From NCBI GenBank assembly GCA_944333055.1, contig CALVKT010000022.1:1-64000 (forward strand): a stretch of DNA of 64,000 nt, read 5' to 3'. The DNA comes from an uncultured Clostridia bacterium. Lineage in GTDB: Bacteria; Bacillota; Clostridia; Christensenellales; Aristaeellaceae. This document shows, in pieces, positions 33,525 through 43,037 of this stretch. The notes under the pieces were generated by a model. It was not told the origin of the DNA. It did not search any database and worked only from the letters and a program-made list of their open reading frames with translations. Each line of letters opens with the position of its first letter. The first letter of the stretch is position 1. Position numbers and translations under genes: made by a program.

Positions 33525-35900
33525 ATGGATTTAAGCGATCTGAACAAAGAACAGCGGCTCGCGGCGGAAACGCTCGAAGGGCCGCTTTTGGTGCTGGCGG
33601 GCGCAGGCTCCGGCAAGACGCGCGCGCTGACATACCGCGTGGCGAACCTCATCGAGCACGGCGTGCCGCCCTGGTCGATCATGGCCATCACGTTCACCAA
33701 CAAGGCCGCCGGCGAGATGCGCGAGCGCATTGAGAAGCTCGCGGGGCCGTCCGCGGCGGACGTGTGGGTATCGACGTTCCACGCGGGCTGCGCCAGGATC
33801 CTGCGCCGCGACATCGAAAAGCTGGGCTACACGCGCTCCTTTACGATCTACGACGACGACGATCAGATGTCCGCGCTCAAAGAGATCCTCAAAAGGCTGA
33901 ACGTCGACGACAAGTTCCTGCCGGCGCGTGAGGTCAAGGGCAAGATCTCCGACGCCAAGAACAAGCTGCTCGGCGCGCAGGAGTGGTTCGCCCAGTCCGA
34001 CCGGGACTACCGCTGCCAGATGGTGCAGGACGTCTACGCCGCCTATGAGGAAAAGCTCAAAAAGGCGAACGCGCTCGACTTTGACGACCTGATCGTCAAG
34101 ACGCTGGAGCTCTTTGCGCAGCACCCGCCTGTGCTCGAAGCGTATCAGCGCAAATTCCGCTACATCCACGTCGATGAGTATCAGGACACCAACTACGCGC
34201 AGTACATGCTCGTGCGCCTGCTCGCCCAGCACAGCCGCAACCTGTGCGTCGTGGGCGACGACGATCAGTCGATCTACGGCTGGCGCGGCGCGGACATCCG
34301 CAACATCCTCGACTTTGAGAAGGACTTCCCGGACGCGAGGGTCATCAAGCTCGAACAGAATTACCGCTCCACGGCGAACATCCTGGATGCGGCCAATCAG
34401 GTCATCGCGCGCAACGAGGAGCGCAAGGACAAGGCGCTGTGGACGGCGGAAGGCCCCGGCGAGCCGATCCGGCTCTATCGCGCGGCCGACGAGCGCGAGG
34501 AGGCCGCGTGGGTCTGCCGTCAGGTGCGCGCGCTTGCCATGCAGGGCGAGGACTACGCCCGCTGCGCCGTGCTCTACCGCACCAACGCGCAGTCCCGCGT
34601 CGTGGAAGAGGCGTTCGTGCAGAGCGGCATCCGCTATCGCATGTACGGCGGCCTGCGCTTCTACGACCGCAAGGAGGTCAAGGATATCCTGGCCTATCTG
34701 CGCGCGATGATCAACCCGGCGGACGACATCTCCGTGCGCCGCATCATCAACGTGCCCAGGCGCGCCATCGGCGATACGACGGTCAGCGAGCTGGCGCGCT
34801 ATGCCGCCGAGCAGGAGATGCCGCTGCTCACCGCCTGCATGGACATCCCGGAGACCATCGGCGCGCGCGGGCGCAAGAGCGTGGAGAAGTTCGGCGAGCT
34901 GATGATGAACCTGACGATGATGGCGGAGACCATGAAGCTGACCGAGCTGGTGCAGTACGTCATCGACACGGTGGGGTTGGAGAGCCAGTACACCCGCGAG
35001 GACAACGACGAGAACCGCAGCCGCGTGGAAAACATAAGGGAGTTTGTGGGCGCGGTGCGCGAGTTTGAGGAAAAGGCCGACAACCCGACGCTCTCCGACT
35101 ATCTGGAGAACGTGGCGCTCGTGTCCGATCTGGACGCGATGGATGAAAACGGCGGCGCGGTGACGATGATGACGCTGCACAGCGCCAAGGGCCTGGAGTT
35201 CCCGAACGTGTTCATGGTTGGCATGGAGGAAAACCTCTTTCCGTCCATGCGCAGCCAAGAGGACCACAAGCGCATGGAGGAGGAGCGCCGGCTCTGCTAC
35301 GTGGGCATCACGCGCGCGCGCGAACGGCTGTATCTCTCGCACGCCGCGCGGCGCATGCTCTACAATCAGATGCAGTTCAACGATCGCTCCCGGTTCATCG
35401 ACGACATCCCGATGCGCGTGCTGGAGGACGTCTCCGAGCGCGGGGACGCGTTCGGCGCGCCGGTGGGCGAGCGCCGCGCTTCCCCGTGGCGGCAGCCGGC
35501 GTGGAGCGCTTCTTTCACCAGCGGCCAGGACTGGGCGCCCAAAAAGGCGTCCGGCATACCGGACGGGCGCAGGCAGAGCTACCTGAGCTGGAGCCGCGGC
35601 TCCGGCGCGGGCATGGGCCGGACGTCGCGCGTGGGCGACGCGCAGATCGCGGGCGTGCAGCGCGGCATGGCGCGTCAGGAAGCGCCGAAGGTCGTGCGCT
35701 CCGGCGCGAGCGAGGCGGCAGGCGCCTCCATCTTTGCGCCGGGCGACCACGTGCTGCACAGGAAGTTCGGCAGGGGCGCGGTCGTGCGCGTCAGCGGGGT
35801 CGGTTCGGATGCGCGGATCATGATCCGCTTTGACGACGCGAGCGTGGGCGTGAAGGAATTTGCATTGGCCATCGCGCCGATCATCAAGACGGAGGGATAA
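33525..35900 (+). CDS. pcrA: ATP-dependent DNA helicase PcrA/UvrD
   Basis: A superfamily 1A 3'-5' helicase for repair and rolling-circle replication. The 791-residue product has the Q motif LNKEQRLAAETLEG, Walker A AGAGSGKTRALTYRV, motif Ia FTNKAAGEMRERI, motif II VDEYQDTNYAQY, motif III VVGDDDQSIYGWRGA, motif IV LEQNYRSTANIL, motif V MTLHSAKGLEFPNVF and motif VI CYVGITRARERLYL. A C-terminal Tudor-like domain (FGRGAVVRVSGVG), typical of PcrA's RNA polymerase interaction, ends the protein. ligA starts two bases after its stop. Confidence 0.98.
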   Translation: MDLSDLNKEQRLAAETLEGPLLVLAGAGSGKTRALTYRVANLIEHGVPPWSIMAITFTNKAAGEMRERIEKLAGPSAADVWVSTFHAGCARILRRDIEKLGYTRSFTIYDDDDQMSALKEILKRLNVDDKFLPAREVKGKISDAKNKLLGAQEWFAQSDRDYRCQMVQDVYAAYEEKLKKANALDFDDLIVKTLELFAQHPPVLEAYQRKFRYIHVDEYQDTNYAQYMLVRLLAQHSRNLCVVGDDDQSIYGWRGADIRNILDFEKDFPDARVIKLEQNYRSTANILDAANQVIARNEERKDKALWTAEGPGEPIRLYRAADEREEAAWVCRQVRALAMQGEDYARCAVLYRTNAQSRVVEEAFVQSGIRYRMYGGLRFYDRKEVKDILAYLRAMINPADDISVRRIINVPRRAIGDTTVSELARYAAEQEMPLLTACMDIPETIGARGRKSVEKFGELMMNLTMMAETMKLTELVQYVIDTVGLESQYTREDNDENRSRVENIREFVGAVREFEEKADNPTLSDYLENVALVSDLDAMDENGGAVTMMTLHSAKGLEFPNVFMVGMEENLFPSMRSQEDHKRMEEERRLCYVGITRARERLYLSHAARRMLYNQMQFNDRSRFIDDIPMRVLEDVSERGDAFGAPVGERRASPWRQPAWSASFTSGQDWAPKKASGIPDGRRQSYLSWSRGSGAGMGRTSRVGDAQIAGVQRGMARQEAPKVVRSGASEAAGASIFAPGDHVLHRKFGRGAVVRVSGVGSDARIMIRFDDASVGVKEFALAIAPIIKTEG

Positions 35901-35902
35901 GC

Positions 35903-37900
35903 ATGGACGACGGCCTCATGAGGGCCCTGATCGACAGGCTGAACGCAGCTTCCAAGGCGTATTACGACGGCAACGAGGCCGTCATGTCCGACGACGAGTG
36001 GGATGCGATGTACGCGCAGCTTCGGGCGCTGGAGGAGGAGACGGGCGTGCGCCTGCCGGATTCCCCGACCCGCCGCGTGGGCGGCGAGGTGCTCTCCGGC
36101 TTTGAGCCGCACCGGCACGTCGCGCGGCTGTGGAGCATGGACAAGGCGCAGAGCGAGGAGGCAATTCTCGCCTGGGCACAGCGCTGTGAAAAGCTGACGC
36201 GCGAGGCCGGGGGCCTGCCGCAGAACGCCTACTGCGTGGAATACAAGCTTGACGGTCTGACGCTCAACCTGACCTACGACGGGGGAAAACTCGTGCAGGC
36301 GGCCACGCGCGGCGACGGCGAGGTCGGCGAAGGCATTCTGCCGCAGGCGAAGACCATCCGCTGCATCCCGCAAAAAATCCCCTTTGCCGGGCGCATGGAG
36401 GTGCAGGGCGAGTGCATCATGCGCCTCTCGGCGCTCAAGGCGTACAACGAGACGGCGGAGGAACCGCTCAAGAACGCGCGCAACGCCGCCGCGGGCGCGC
36501 TGCGCAACCTCGATCCCGGCGTCACGGCGAGCCGGAACCTGGACGCGCTGTTCTATCAGGTGGGCTACATCGAGGGCAGGAGCTTTGAGACGCAGGCGGA
36601 GATGCTCGATTTCCTGCGGGAGAACGGCCTGCCCGTCAGCCCCTACACCGGCTATGCGGATTCCATCGAGGCGGCCATGGCGCTCGTGCATGAGATTGAG
36701 GCGCAGCGCGACGCGCTCGATTTCCTCATCGACGGCGCGACGATCAAGCTGACGGACATGCGCACCCGCGAGGTGCTGGGCACGACGGACAAGTTCCCGC
36801 GCTGGGCCATCGCCTATAAGTTTCCCGCGCAGGAGACCGTGACGACGCTGGAGGGCATCTCCTGGGAGCTGGGGCGCACCGGCAAGCTCACGCCGCTGGC
36901 GCACCTGACGCCCGTGGACATCTGCGGCGTGACGGTCAAGCGCGCGACGCTCAACAACTACGGCGACATCTGCCGCAAGCGCGTGCGCGTGGGCAGCGAG
37001 GTCTGGGTGCGCCGCTCCAACGACGTGATCCCGGAGATCATGGGCGTCGTGTGGAAGGGCGAGGGCGAAGCGCCCGAAACCGACATCAGGCCGCCCGAAA
37101 CATGCCCGGCATGCGGCGCGCCGCTCACCTGGCGCGGCGCGCACCTGTTCTGCCTCAACCGGCAGACGTGCCGCCCGCAGGCCATCGCGCGCATGGCGCA
37201 CTTCGCCTCGCGCCAGGGCATGGATATCGAGGCGTTCAGCGAGAAGACGGCGGAGCTGTTTTACGACCGGCTCGGCGTGCGCAGCGCGGCGGATCTCTAC
37301 GCGCTTGACAAGGACGAGATGGTCGCGCTCAAGGGCTTTGGAGTCAAGAAGGCGGACAAGCTGCTCGCCGAACTTGAAAAGAGCAAGGCCTGCGAGCTGG
37401 ACGCGTTCCTCTTTGCCATCGGCATCCCCAACATCGGCAAGAAGACGGCGCGCGACCTGATGGAGCACTTCGGCTCGCTGGAGAGCCTGATGGCCGCCAC
37501 GCAGGAGGAGCTCACCGCCCTTGACGACGTGGGCGACATCGTCGCCGCGTCGATCACGTCGTTCTTTGCGGACGAGGAAAACCGCGCGTTCGTGCGCCGC
37601 CTGCTGGATGCGGGCGTCACGCCGCAGATGCGGCAGGCGGAGGCGGCGGGAGACCTGTTCGCGGGGATGACGTTCGTGCTCACCGGCACGCTGCCCACGC
37701 TCACGCGCGCGCAGGCGGAGGAACTCATCCGCCGGAACGGCGGCAAGGCGACGGGCAGCGTATCGGGCAAGACCAGCGTGGTGCTCGCCGGGGAGAGCGC
37801 GGGCAGCAAGCTGCAAAAGGCGCAAAAGCTCGGCGTGCGCATCATGGACGAGGCCGCGTTTTTGTCGGCGATTGAGACGGGGAGAATCGACGGGAACTGA
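35903..37900 (+). CDS. ligA: NAD-dependent DNA ligase
   Basis: Seals nicks using NAD. The 665-residue product has an N-terminal Ia domain, the adenylation lysine in EYKLDGLTLNLTY, and RGDGEVGEGILPQ. The OB fold is followed by a zinc finger with Cys pairs in CPACGAPLTWRGAHLFCLNR, then helix-hairpin-helix repeats (VALKGFGVKKADKLL, IPNIGKKTARDLM) and a C-terminal BRCT domain (FVLTGTLPTLTRAQAEELI). The arrangement and length match bacterial LigA. It follows pcrA at a two-base gap. Confidence 0.98.
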   Translation: MDDGLMRALIDRLNAASKAYYDGNEAVMSDDEWDAMYAQLRALEEETGVRLPDSPTRRVGGEVLSGFEPHRHVARLWSMDKAQSEEAILAWAQRCEKLTREAGGLPQNAYCVEYKLDGLTLNLTYDGGKLVQAATRGDGEVGEGILPQAKTIRCIPQKIPFAGRMEVQGECIMRLSALKAYNETAEEPLKNARNAAAGALRNLDPGVTASRNLDALFYQVGYIEGRSFETQAEMLDFLRENGLPVSPYTGYADSIEAAMALVHEIEAQRDALDFLIDGATIKLTDMRTREVLGTTDKFPRWAIAYKFPAQETVTTLEGISWELGRTGKLTPLAHLTPVDICGVTVKRATLNNYGDICRKRVRVGSEVWVRRSNDVIPEIMGVVWKGEGEAPETDIRPPETCPACGAPLTWRGAHLFCLNRQTCRPQAIARMAHFASRQGMDIEAFSEKTAELFYDRLGVRSAADLYALDKDEMVALKGFGVKKADKLLAELEKSKACELDAFLFAIGIPNIGKKTARDLMEHFGSLESLMAATQEELTALDDVGDIVAASITSFFADEENRAFVRRLLDAGVTPQMRQAEAAGDLFAGMTFVLTGTLPTLTRAQAEELIRRNGGKATGSVSGKTSVVLAGESAGSKLQKAQKLGVRIMDEAAFLSAIETGRIDGN

Positions 37901-37904
37901 CCCC

Positions 37905-37933
37905 TTCCCAATTCGGCAAAGCGGTGCTATAAT
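37905..37933 (+). promoter_or_regulatory. Sigma-A promoter of the yicC-remA-gmk-rpoZ-coaBC operon
   Basis: Perfect -10 TATAAT (37928-37933) preceded by TGC (extended -10), with a weak -35 TTCCCA (37905-37910) at 17 bp. It starts five bases after the ligA stop. Confidence 0.8.
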
Positions 37934-37973
37934 AATCTGATCGACAGACGGATACCAAAGGAGCGTGACTGCG

Positions 37974-38846
37974 GTGAGGAGTATGACCGGTTATGGCCGG
38001 TGCCACTTGGAGGAGGACGGGCGCGAGATGACCGTGGAGGTCAAGAGCGTCAACCATCGCTTTCTGGATACGTCCTACAGGCTGTCCCGCGCGCTGTCGT
38101 TTCTGGACGACGCGGTGCGAAAGGGCGTGAGCGCCCGGCTTGCCCGCGGCCACGTGGACGTTTTCGTCACCTATGCCAACCACAGGCAGGACGCCAAAGC
38201 GGTGCGCGTGGACATGGCGCTGGCCGTGGCCTACCGTCAGGCGCTGGGCGAGCTGGCCGCTGCCGTGGGCAAGGAGGCGGACATCCCGCTGGCCGATTAC
38301 ACCCGTCTGCCGGACGTGCTCAGCGTGCAGGAGAAGGACGAGGATCAGCAGGCGGTGCGTGCGCTGTTTGAGCGCGCGCTCAGCGGCGCGCTCGACGGCC
38401 TGATCGCCATGCGCGAGCAGGAGGGCGCGCGCTTGTGCGCGGACATCCTGCAAAAGACGGAAAGCATCGAGCGCATCGCAGAGGGCATCGCGCAGCGCGC
38501 GCCGTCTGTCGTTCGCGACTATCGCGACAGGCTGCGGCAGCGCGTCGCGGCGCTGACGGAGGGCGAGATCGACGAGGCGCGGCTGATCACGGAGGTGGCG
38601 ATCTTCGCCGACCGCGCGGCGATCGACGAGGAGCTGGTGCGCCTGAAAAGCCACCTGGCGGCCATCCGCGAGACGGTTTCGCTCGGCGAGCCCGCGGGCC
38701 GCAAGCTCGACTTTCTGGTGCAGGAGCTCAACCGCGAGGTGAACACCATCGGTTCCAAGGCGATGGACACGGCCATCGCGCAGGCGGTCGTCTCGGCCAA
38801 GGGCGAGATCGAAAAGCTGCGCGAGCAGGTGCAGAACATCGAGTGA
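37974..38846 (+). CDS. yicC: YicC/YloC family endoribonuclease-like protein
   Basis: A 290-residue YicC-type protein. It begins [11 protein letters not shown] and continues with [19 protein letters not shown], the family's N-terminal block. The C-terminal DUF1732 block has [30 protein letters not shown] and [12 protein letters not shown]. YicC homologues are endoribonucleases acting on mRNA/sRNA. The start is the GTG at 37974, ten bases after AAGGAG; a GTG at 37965 is too close to that site. It is the first gene of a conserved yicC-remA-gmk-rpoZ-coaBC operon. Confidence 0.95.
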   Translation: MRSMTGYGRCHLEEDGREMTVEVKSVNHRFLDTSYRLSRALSFLDDAVRKGVSARLARGHVDVFVTYANHRQDAKAVRVDMALAVAYRQALGELAAAVGKEADIPLADYTRLPDVLSVQEKDEDQQAVRALFERALSGALDGLIAMREQEGARLCADILQKTESIERIAEGIAQRAPSVVRDYRDRLRQRVAALTEGEIDEARLITEVAIFADRAAIDEELVRLKSHLAAIRETVSLGEPAGRKLDFLVQELNREVNTIGSKAMDTAIAQAVVSAKGEIEKLREQVQNIE

Positions 38847-38859
38847 CGGGGAGAAGAAC

Positions 38860-39135
38860 GTGGAAATCAAGCTCATCAACGTCGGCTACGGCAATTTCAT
38901 TTCGTCCAGCCGCATCATCGCGATCATCGGCCCGGAATCCGCGCCGGTCAAGCGCATCATTCAGGAGGCGAGGGAGGAACGCCGCCTGATCGACGCGACG
39001 TATGGCCGCCGCACGCGCGCCGTGATCATCTCCGACAGCGACCACGTGATCCTCTCGGCGGTTCAGCCGGAGACCATCGCGCATCGCTTCGACGTGAAGG
39101 ACAACACCACGATTGTGGAGGAGGAAGAACCCTGA
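38860..39135 (+). CDS. remA: RemA/DUF370 DNA-binding regulator
   Basis: A 91-residue DUF370 protein. [40 protein letters not shown] and [18 protein letters not shown] are the conserved family blocks. In Bacillus, RemA binds DNA upstream of matrix and osmoprotection genes. The start is the GTG at 38860 after GGGGAG. Its stop overlaps the gmk start by one base (TGATG). The C terminus is Glu-rich. Confidence 0.95.
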   Translation: MEIKLINVGYGNFISSSRIIAIIGPESAPVKRIIQEAREERRLIDATYGRRTRAVIISDSDHVILSAVQPETIAHRFDVKDNTTIVEEEEP

Positions 39136-39719
39136 TGGCACACAAGAGGAGGGGCACGCTGTTCGTCGTCTCCGGGCCCGCGGGCGTGGGCAAGGGCACG
39201 CTCAACAAGATGCTCTTTGACGAGTTCGGCGAGCAGCTTGCGTTCTCCGTCTCGGCCACCACGCGCGCGCCGAGGCCGGGCGAAATCGACGGAAAGCACT
39301 ACTTTTTCATCAGCAGGCAGGAATTTGAAAACCGGATCGCGAATAATGACTTTTTGGAGTATGCGCAGTTTGCCGGCAACTGCTACGGCACGCCGCGCTC
39401 CTATGTGGAGAGCGTGCTGGACGATGGCAAAAACGTGCTGCTGGAGATCGAGGTGCAGGGCGCGTCGCAGGTGATGGCGCGCATGCCCGAGTGCGTGAGC
39501 ATCTTCGTGCTGCCGCCCAGCTTTGAGGAGCTGGAGCGCCGCCTGCGCGGCCGCGCCACGGAGACGGAGGAGAAGATCGTGCAGCGGCTGGCAGCAGCGC
39601 GCGGCGAGCTCGAATGTGCACAGCGCTACAAGTATCGCATCGTGAACGGCGGCGATTTGCAGGCCGCCTATCAGGAATTGCGCGGCATCTATCTGGCGGA
39701 AACCCATCGGACGGACTGA
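39135..39719 (+). CDS. gmk: Guanylate kinase
   Basis: Phosphorylates GMP to GDP. The 194-residue product has the P-loop VVSGPAGVGKGTLNKML, the GMP-binding FSVSATTRAPRPGEIDGKHY, and FLEYAQFAGNCYGTP, with the lid region RLRGRATETEEKIVQRL. The usual Ser in the P-loop (G-P-S-G-x-G-K) is Ala here (GPAGVGKG), which is common in related enzymes. It sits between remA and rpoZ. Confidence 0.97.
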   Translation: MAHKRRGTLFVVSGPAGVGKGTLNKMLFDEFGEQLAFSVSATTRAPRPGEIDGKHYFFISRQEFENRIANNDFLEYAQFAGNCYGTPRSYVESVLDDGKNVLLEIEVQGASQVMARMPECVSIFVLPPSFEELERRLRGRATETEEKIVQRLAAARGELECAQRYKYRIVNGGDLQAAYQELRGIYLAETHRTD

Positions 39720-39759
39720 GCCGGCGCGCACCGTGAGGAAAATCAGAGGAGGAACGCTT

Positions 39760-39981
39760 ATGTCCATGACCAATCCCAACATCCTGCAGCTTCTGGAAAA
39801 GGCGGACTGCCGCTATACGCTGGTCGTCGAGGTGTCCAAGCGCGCCCGCCAGCTGGTGGACGGCATCCCGCCGCTCATCGACGCCAAGGACAAGGAGAAC
39901 ATGCCCGTCTCCATCGCCATCGACGAGGTCGACCGCGGCCTGATCACCTACGAGCGCGCTGCGGACATCGATGCCAGGTAA
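39760..39981 (+). CDS. rpoZ: RNA polymerase omega subunit
   Basis: A 73-residue omega subunit that helps assemble RNA polymerase. NPNILQLLEKADCRYTLVVE and VSKRARQLVDG are the conserved core, followed by IAIDEVDRGLITYE. The ATG at 39760 follows AGAGGAGG (39745-39752). The gene overlaps coaBC by 11 bases. Its place between gmk and coaBC is the standard clostridial order. Confidence 0.95.
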   Translation: MSMTNPNILQLLEKADCRYTLVVEVSKRARQLVDGIPPLIDAKDKENMPVSIAIDEVDRGLITYERAADIDAR

Positions 39982-41170
39982 AACCGTTGTCCTCGGCGTC
40001 GCCGGGGGCATCGCTGCATATAAGGCGTGCGAGCTGCTGCGTCTGCTGCAAAAACAGGGCATGGATGTCTATGTGGTGATGACGCGCAACGCCTGCCGCT
40101 TCGTCGCGCCGCTGACGTTTGAGACGCTCTCCGGCCACCCCGTGGCGGTGGACACGTTCGAGCGCCCGGCGACGTGGGAGGTCGAGCACATCGCGCTGGC
40201 CAAGCGCGCGGATCTGTTCCTGATCGCGCCCGCCACGGCCAACGTCATCGGCAAGATGGCCTGCGGCATTGCCGACGACATGCTCACCACCACCGTCATG
40301 GCAACCCGCGCGCCGGTGATGATCGCGCCCGCGATGAACACCGGCATGTGGGAAAACCCCGCCACGCAGCAGAACATCGCCGCGCTCAAGGCGCGCGGCG
40401 TGCATGTCGTCGCGCCCGCTACGGGCCATCTGGCCTGCGGCGACAGCGGCGCGGGCAAGCTGGAGGACGTGCAGGTGATCGCCGGACGGGCCGTGCAGGT
40501 GCTCATGCGCAAGCGCGACATGGAGGGCCTGCGCGTGATGGTCACCGCCGGCCCGACGCGCGAGGCGCTGGATCCCGTGCGCTACATCTCCAACCGCTCT
40601 TCCGGCAAGTTGGGCTACGCCATCGCGCGCGCAGCCGCACAGCGCGGCCCGCAGGTGGCGCTGCTCACCGGCCCTGTCGCCATCGAGCCGCCGCCGGGCG
40701 TGCATGTCGTCCGCTTCACGACGACGCAGGAGCTGCTTGAATGTGCAGAGGCGCACGTGGCCGGGCAGGACATCGTCATCCAGTCGGCGGCTCCAGCGGA
40801 TTACCGCGCCAAGACCGTCGCGCCCCGGAAGATCAAAAAGCGCGACGGCGAGGACATGGTGCTCACGCTGGTGGAAAACCCGGACGTGGCCGCCGCGCTG
40901 GGCGAAGGCAAGCGCGCAGATCAGACGTTCGTCGGCTTTGCGGCGGAGACGAACGACGTGCTTGAGCACGCGCAGGCCAAGATGGAGAAGAAGCGCCTGG
41001 ACATGATCGTCGCCAACGACGTGACTGCGCCCGGCGCGGGCTTTGATGTGGACACGAACATCGTGACGCTGATCACGCGGGCGGGCATGACGGCCCTGCC
41101 GCTGCTGTCCAAGGACGAGGTGGCCGAGCGCATCCTCACCGCTGCGCTGGCGCTTCGCGCACGAGCATGA
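39971..41170 (+). CDS. coaBC: Bifunctional phosphopantothenoylcysteine decarboxylase/synthetase
   Basis: Two consecutive steps of coenzyme A synthesis. The 399-residue product has an N-terminal FMN-dependent CoaC domain (GVAGGIAAYKACELLRLL, IAPATANVIGKMACGIADD, MIAPAMNTGMWENPA, GHLACGDSGAGKLED). The C-terminal CoaB domain has VMVTAGPTREALDPVRYISN, RSSGKLGYAIA, IQSAAPADYR and FVGFAAETND. The start overlaps the rpoZ end. A strong terminator follows, closing the operon. Confidence 0.97.
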   Translation: MPGKTVVLGVAGGIAAYKACELLRLLQKQGMDVYVVMTRNACRFVAPLTFETLSGHPVAVDTFERPATWEVEHIALAKRADLFLIAPATANVIGKMACGIADDMLTTTVMATRAPVMIAPAMNTGMWENPATQQNIAALKARGVHVVAPATGHLACGDSGAGKLEDVQVIAGRAVQVLMRKRDMEGLRVMVTAGPTREALDPVRYISNRSSGKLGYAIARAAAQRGPQVALLTGPVAIEPPPGVHVVRFTTTQELLECAEAHVAGQDIVIQSAAPADYRAKTVAPRKIKKRDGEDMVLTLVENPDVAAALGEGKRADQTFVGFAAETNDVLEHAQAKMEKKRLDMIVANDVTAPGAGFDVDTNIVTLITRAGMTALPLLSKDEVAERILTAALALRARA

Positions 41171-41182
41171 CCGACCGTTTTG

Positions 41183-41216
41183 CTGTCGCTTTCCGGATGG
41201 AAAGCGGCAGTTTTTT
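41183..41216 (+). terminator. Terminator after coaBC
   Basis: 12-bp stem CTGTCGCTTTCC / GGAAAGCGGCAG (41183-41194, 41199-41210; one G-U pair), tetraloop GGAT, then six Ts. Confidence 0.95.
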
Positions 41217-41257
41217 CCATTGCGCACGTTTTGCCGCACGTTTTGGCGACGGGAAGC

Positions 41258-41286
41258 TTGACGGTATGCGAATTTGCGCATATAAT
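41258..41286 (+). promoter_or_regulatory. Strong sigma-A promoter upstream of small membrane protein and secDF
   Basis: -35 TTGACG (41258-41263), a 17-bp spacer, perfect -10 TATAAT (41281-41286): 11 of 12 consensus positions. It drives the small membrane protein gene and probably secD-secF. Confidence 0.9.
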
Positions 41287-41339
41287 GAAGGATATTGATT
41301 CTGGGTTTTCCTGACCTGGTGCGGAAGGAGGCGAGCGCG

Positions 41340-41693
41340 TTGAGGCGAAGAAGTGAACGATCGATCGTCTTCGCTCTTTCATGTTTCGTGTTCGTCCTCC
41401 TGCTCCTTGGCGGCGGCCGCCGCCTGATCGGCTCGCAGGACGCGCCGCAGGCGTCTGTGCCGCGGCCTGCGCTGGTGCGCGCCGCCTGGGTCAGCGCGCC
41501 CGCGACCAGAGAGGAGACGCACCACGTCGGCGAGCGGGCGCCTGCCACGCAGCGCATCGGCGTCATGCGCGCCCCGGAAAACCGCACGCCGGTGCGCCGC
41601 GCGCTCAGCGACGCGAACGGCAACGTGCTCGCCAGCCGAACGTATCTGCGCACGGTCTATCAGGCCTTCGCGCTGGGTGACGGCTTTGCATGA
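41340..41693 (+). CDS. Small membrane-anchored protein of unknown function
   Basis: A 117-residue protein. An N-terminal basic stretch (RRRSERS) is followed by one hydrophobic segment, IVFALSCFVFVLLLLGGG. The remaining about 85 residues are a polar, Ala/Arg/Pro-rich extracytoplasmic tail ending RTYLRTVYQAFALGDGFA. The start is the TTG at 41340, eight bases after AAGGAGG (41325-41331), with no better ATG. No domain is recognised. Its position between a strong promoter and secD suggests co-expression with the Sec accessory genes. It could be lineage-specific. Confidence 0.72.
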   Translation: MRRRSERSIVFALSCFVFVLLLLGGGRRLIGSQDAPQASVPRPALVRAAWVSAPATREETHHVGERAPATQRIGVMRAPENRTPVRRALSDANGNVLASRTYLRTVYQAFALGDGFA

Positions 41694-41750
41694 CGGACAG
41701 CCACGTCGCTTGCAAGACCGATCGACCATCATAAAGAGAGGATCATCACT

Positions 41751-43019
41751 ATGGCGAAGAAGAAGAACGTAAAGCCGAAGAATCCGCGCACGCGCGCGAT
41801 CGTATCGCTGATCGCCATCCTGGCGCTGATCGCCGTGTGCGGCTATGTGGCGCTCTTTGGCGTGGGCAAGGGCACGATGGTGCACTACCTCAAGCCGTGG
41901 GGCGAAGCGATTTCCCTGGGCCTTGACCTGCGCGGCGGCGTGTATACCGTCTATCAGGCGGAGGACGACGGCAGCGGCGAGTTTGACGAGAAGATGAGCT
42001 CGACCATCTCCATCCTCACCAGCCGCCTGACGCGCCAGGGCTTCACCGAGGCGACCGTCACCCGTCAGGGCGCCGACCGCATCCGCGTGGAGATCCCGAA
42101 CGTCTCCGATCCCAACGAGATCCTGCGCATTATCGGCACGCCTGCGCAGCTGTATTTCGTCGATGAAAACGGCGAAACCATTCTGGAAGGCGCGGTGATC
42201 GAGAACGCGCAGGCCGCGCAGGACGAAAACGGTCAGCCGTGCGTGGCCTTCGAGCTCAACGACGAGGGCGCCAAGCGCTTCGCCGAGGCGACCGCCGAGA
42301 ACATCGGCAAGACCATTTCCATCACATTGGACGGCGAGGTCATCTCCGCGCCGACCGTCAACTCCGTGATCTCCGGCGGTCAGGGCCAGATCACCGGCAA
42401 TTTCACCGCCGATGAGGCGAAGAATCTGGCGACGCTGATCCTGTCCGGCGCGCTGCCGCTGAACCTGACGCAGCTGGAAGTCAGCGCCATCTCCGCGACG
42501 CTGGGTGTCGAGGCGCTGGATACCGCGCTGATCGCCGGCGTCATCGGCGTGGCGCTCGTCATGCTCTTCATGCTGGCGCGCTATCGTCTGTGCGGCCTGG
42601 TGGCCGATATCGCGCTGACCATCTATGTGATGATCGTCGTGCTGCTGCTGGCGCTCACCGGCGCGCAGCTGACGCTGCCGGGCGTGGCGGGCATCATCCT
42701 GGGCATCGGCATGGCGGTGGACGCCAACGTCGTCATCTTCGAGCGCATCCGCGAGGAGATGGCCGTGGGCCGTCCGCTGGCCTCCTCGATCAACAAGGGC
42801 TTCTCCAACGCCCTGAGCGCCATCATCGATGCAAACGTGACCACCATCATCGCGGCCGTCGTGCTCTACGCCTTTGGCACCGGCACCATCCGCGGCTTCG
42901 CGCTCACGCTGGGCATCGGCGTGGTGACCTCGATGTTTACCGCCGTGTTTGTTACCCGCAAGCTGCTGGATCTGTTCGCCGATCTGGGCATCAGGAACCA
43001 GAAGCTCTATGTGCGCTGA
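41751..43019 (+). CDS. secD: Protein translocase subunit SecD
   Basis: With SecF, uses proton motive force to help complete Sec-dependent export. The 422-residue product has an N-terminal membrane helix (about 15-38), the D1 motif GLDLRGGVYTVYQ, the P1 periplasmic-type domain (shorter than in E. coli SecD at about 615), and the C-terminal five-helix RND-like region. That region has LGIGMAVDANVVIFERIREE, a highly conserved SecD block. Separate secD and secF genes follow each other 18 bases apart. Confidence 0.97.
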   Translation: MAKKKNVKPKNPRTRAIVSLIAILALIAVCGYVALFGVGKGTMVHYLKPWGEAISLGLDLRGGVYTVYQAEDDGSGEFDEKMSSTISILTSRLTRQGFTEATVTRQGADRIRVEIPNVSDPNEILRIIGTPAQLYFVDENGETILEGAVIENAQAAQDENGQPCVAFELNDEGAKRFAEATAENIGKTISITLDGEVISAPTVNSVISGGQGQITGNFTADEAKNLATLILSGALPLNLTQLEVSAISATLGVEALDTALIAGVIGVALVMLFMLARYRLCGLVADIALTIYVMIVVLLLALTGAQLTLPGVAGIILGIGMAVDANVVIFERIREEMAVGRPLASSINKGFSNALSAIIDANVTTIIAAVVLYAFGTGTIRGFALTLGIGVVTSMFTAVFVTRKLLDLFADLGIRNQKLYVR

Positions 43020-43037
43020 GGCAAGGAGGAAAGCAAG

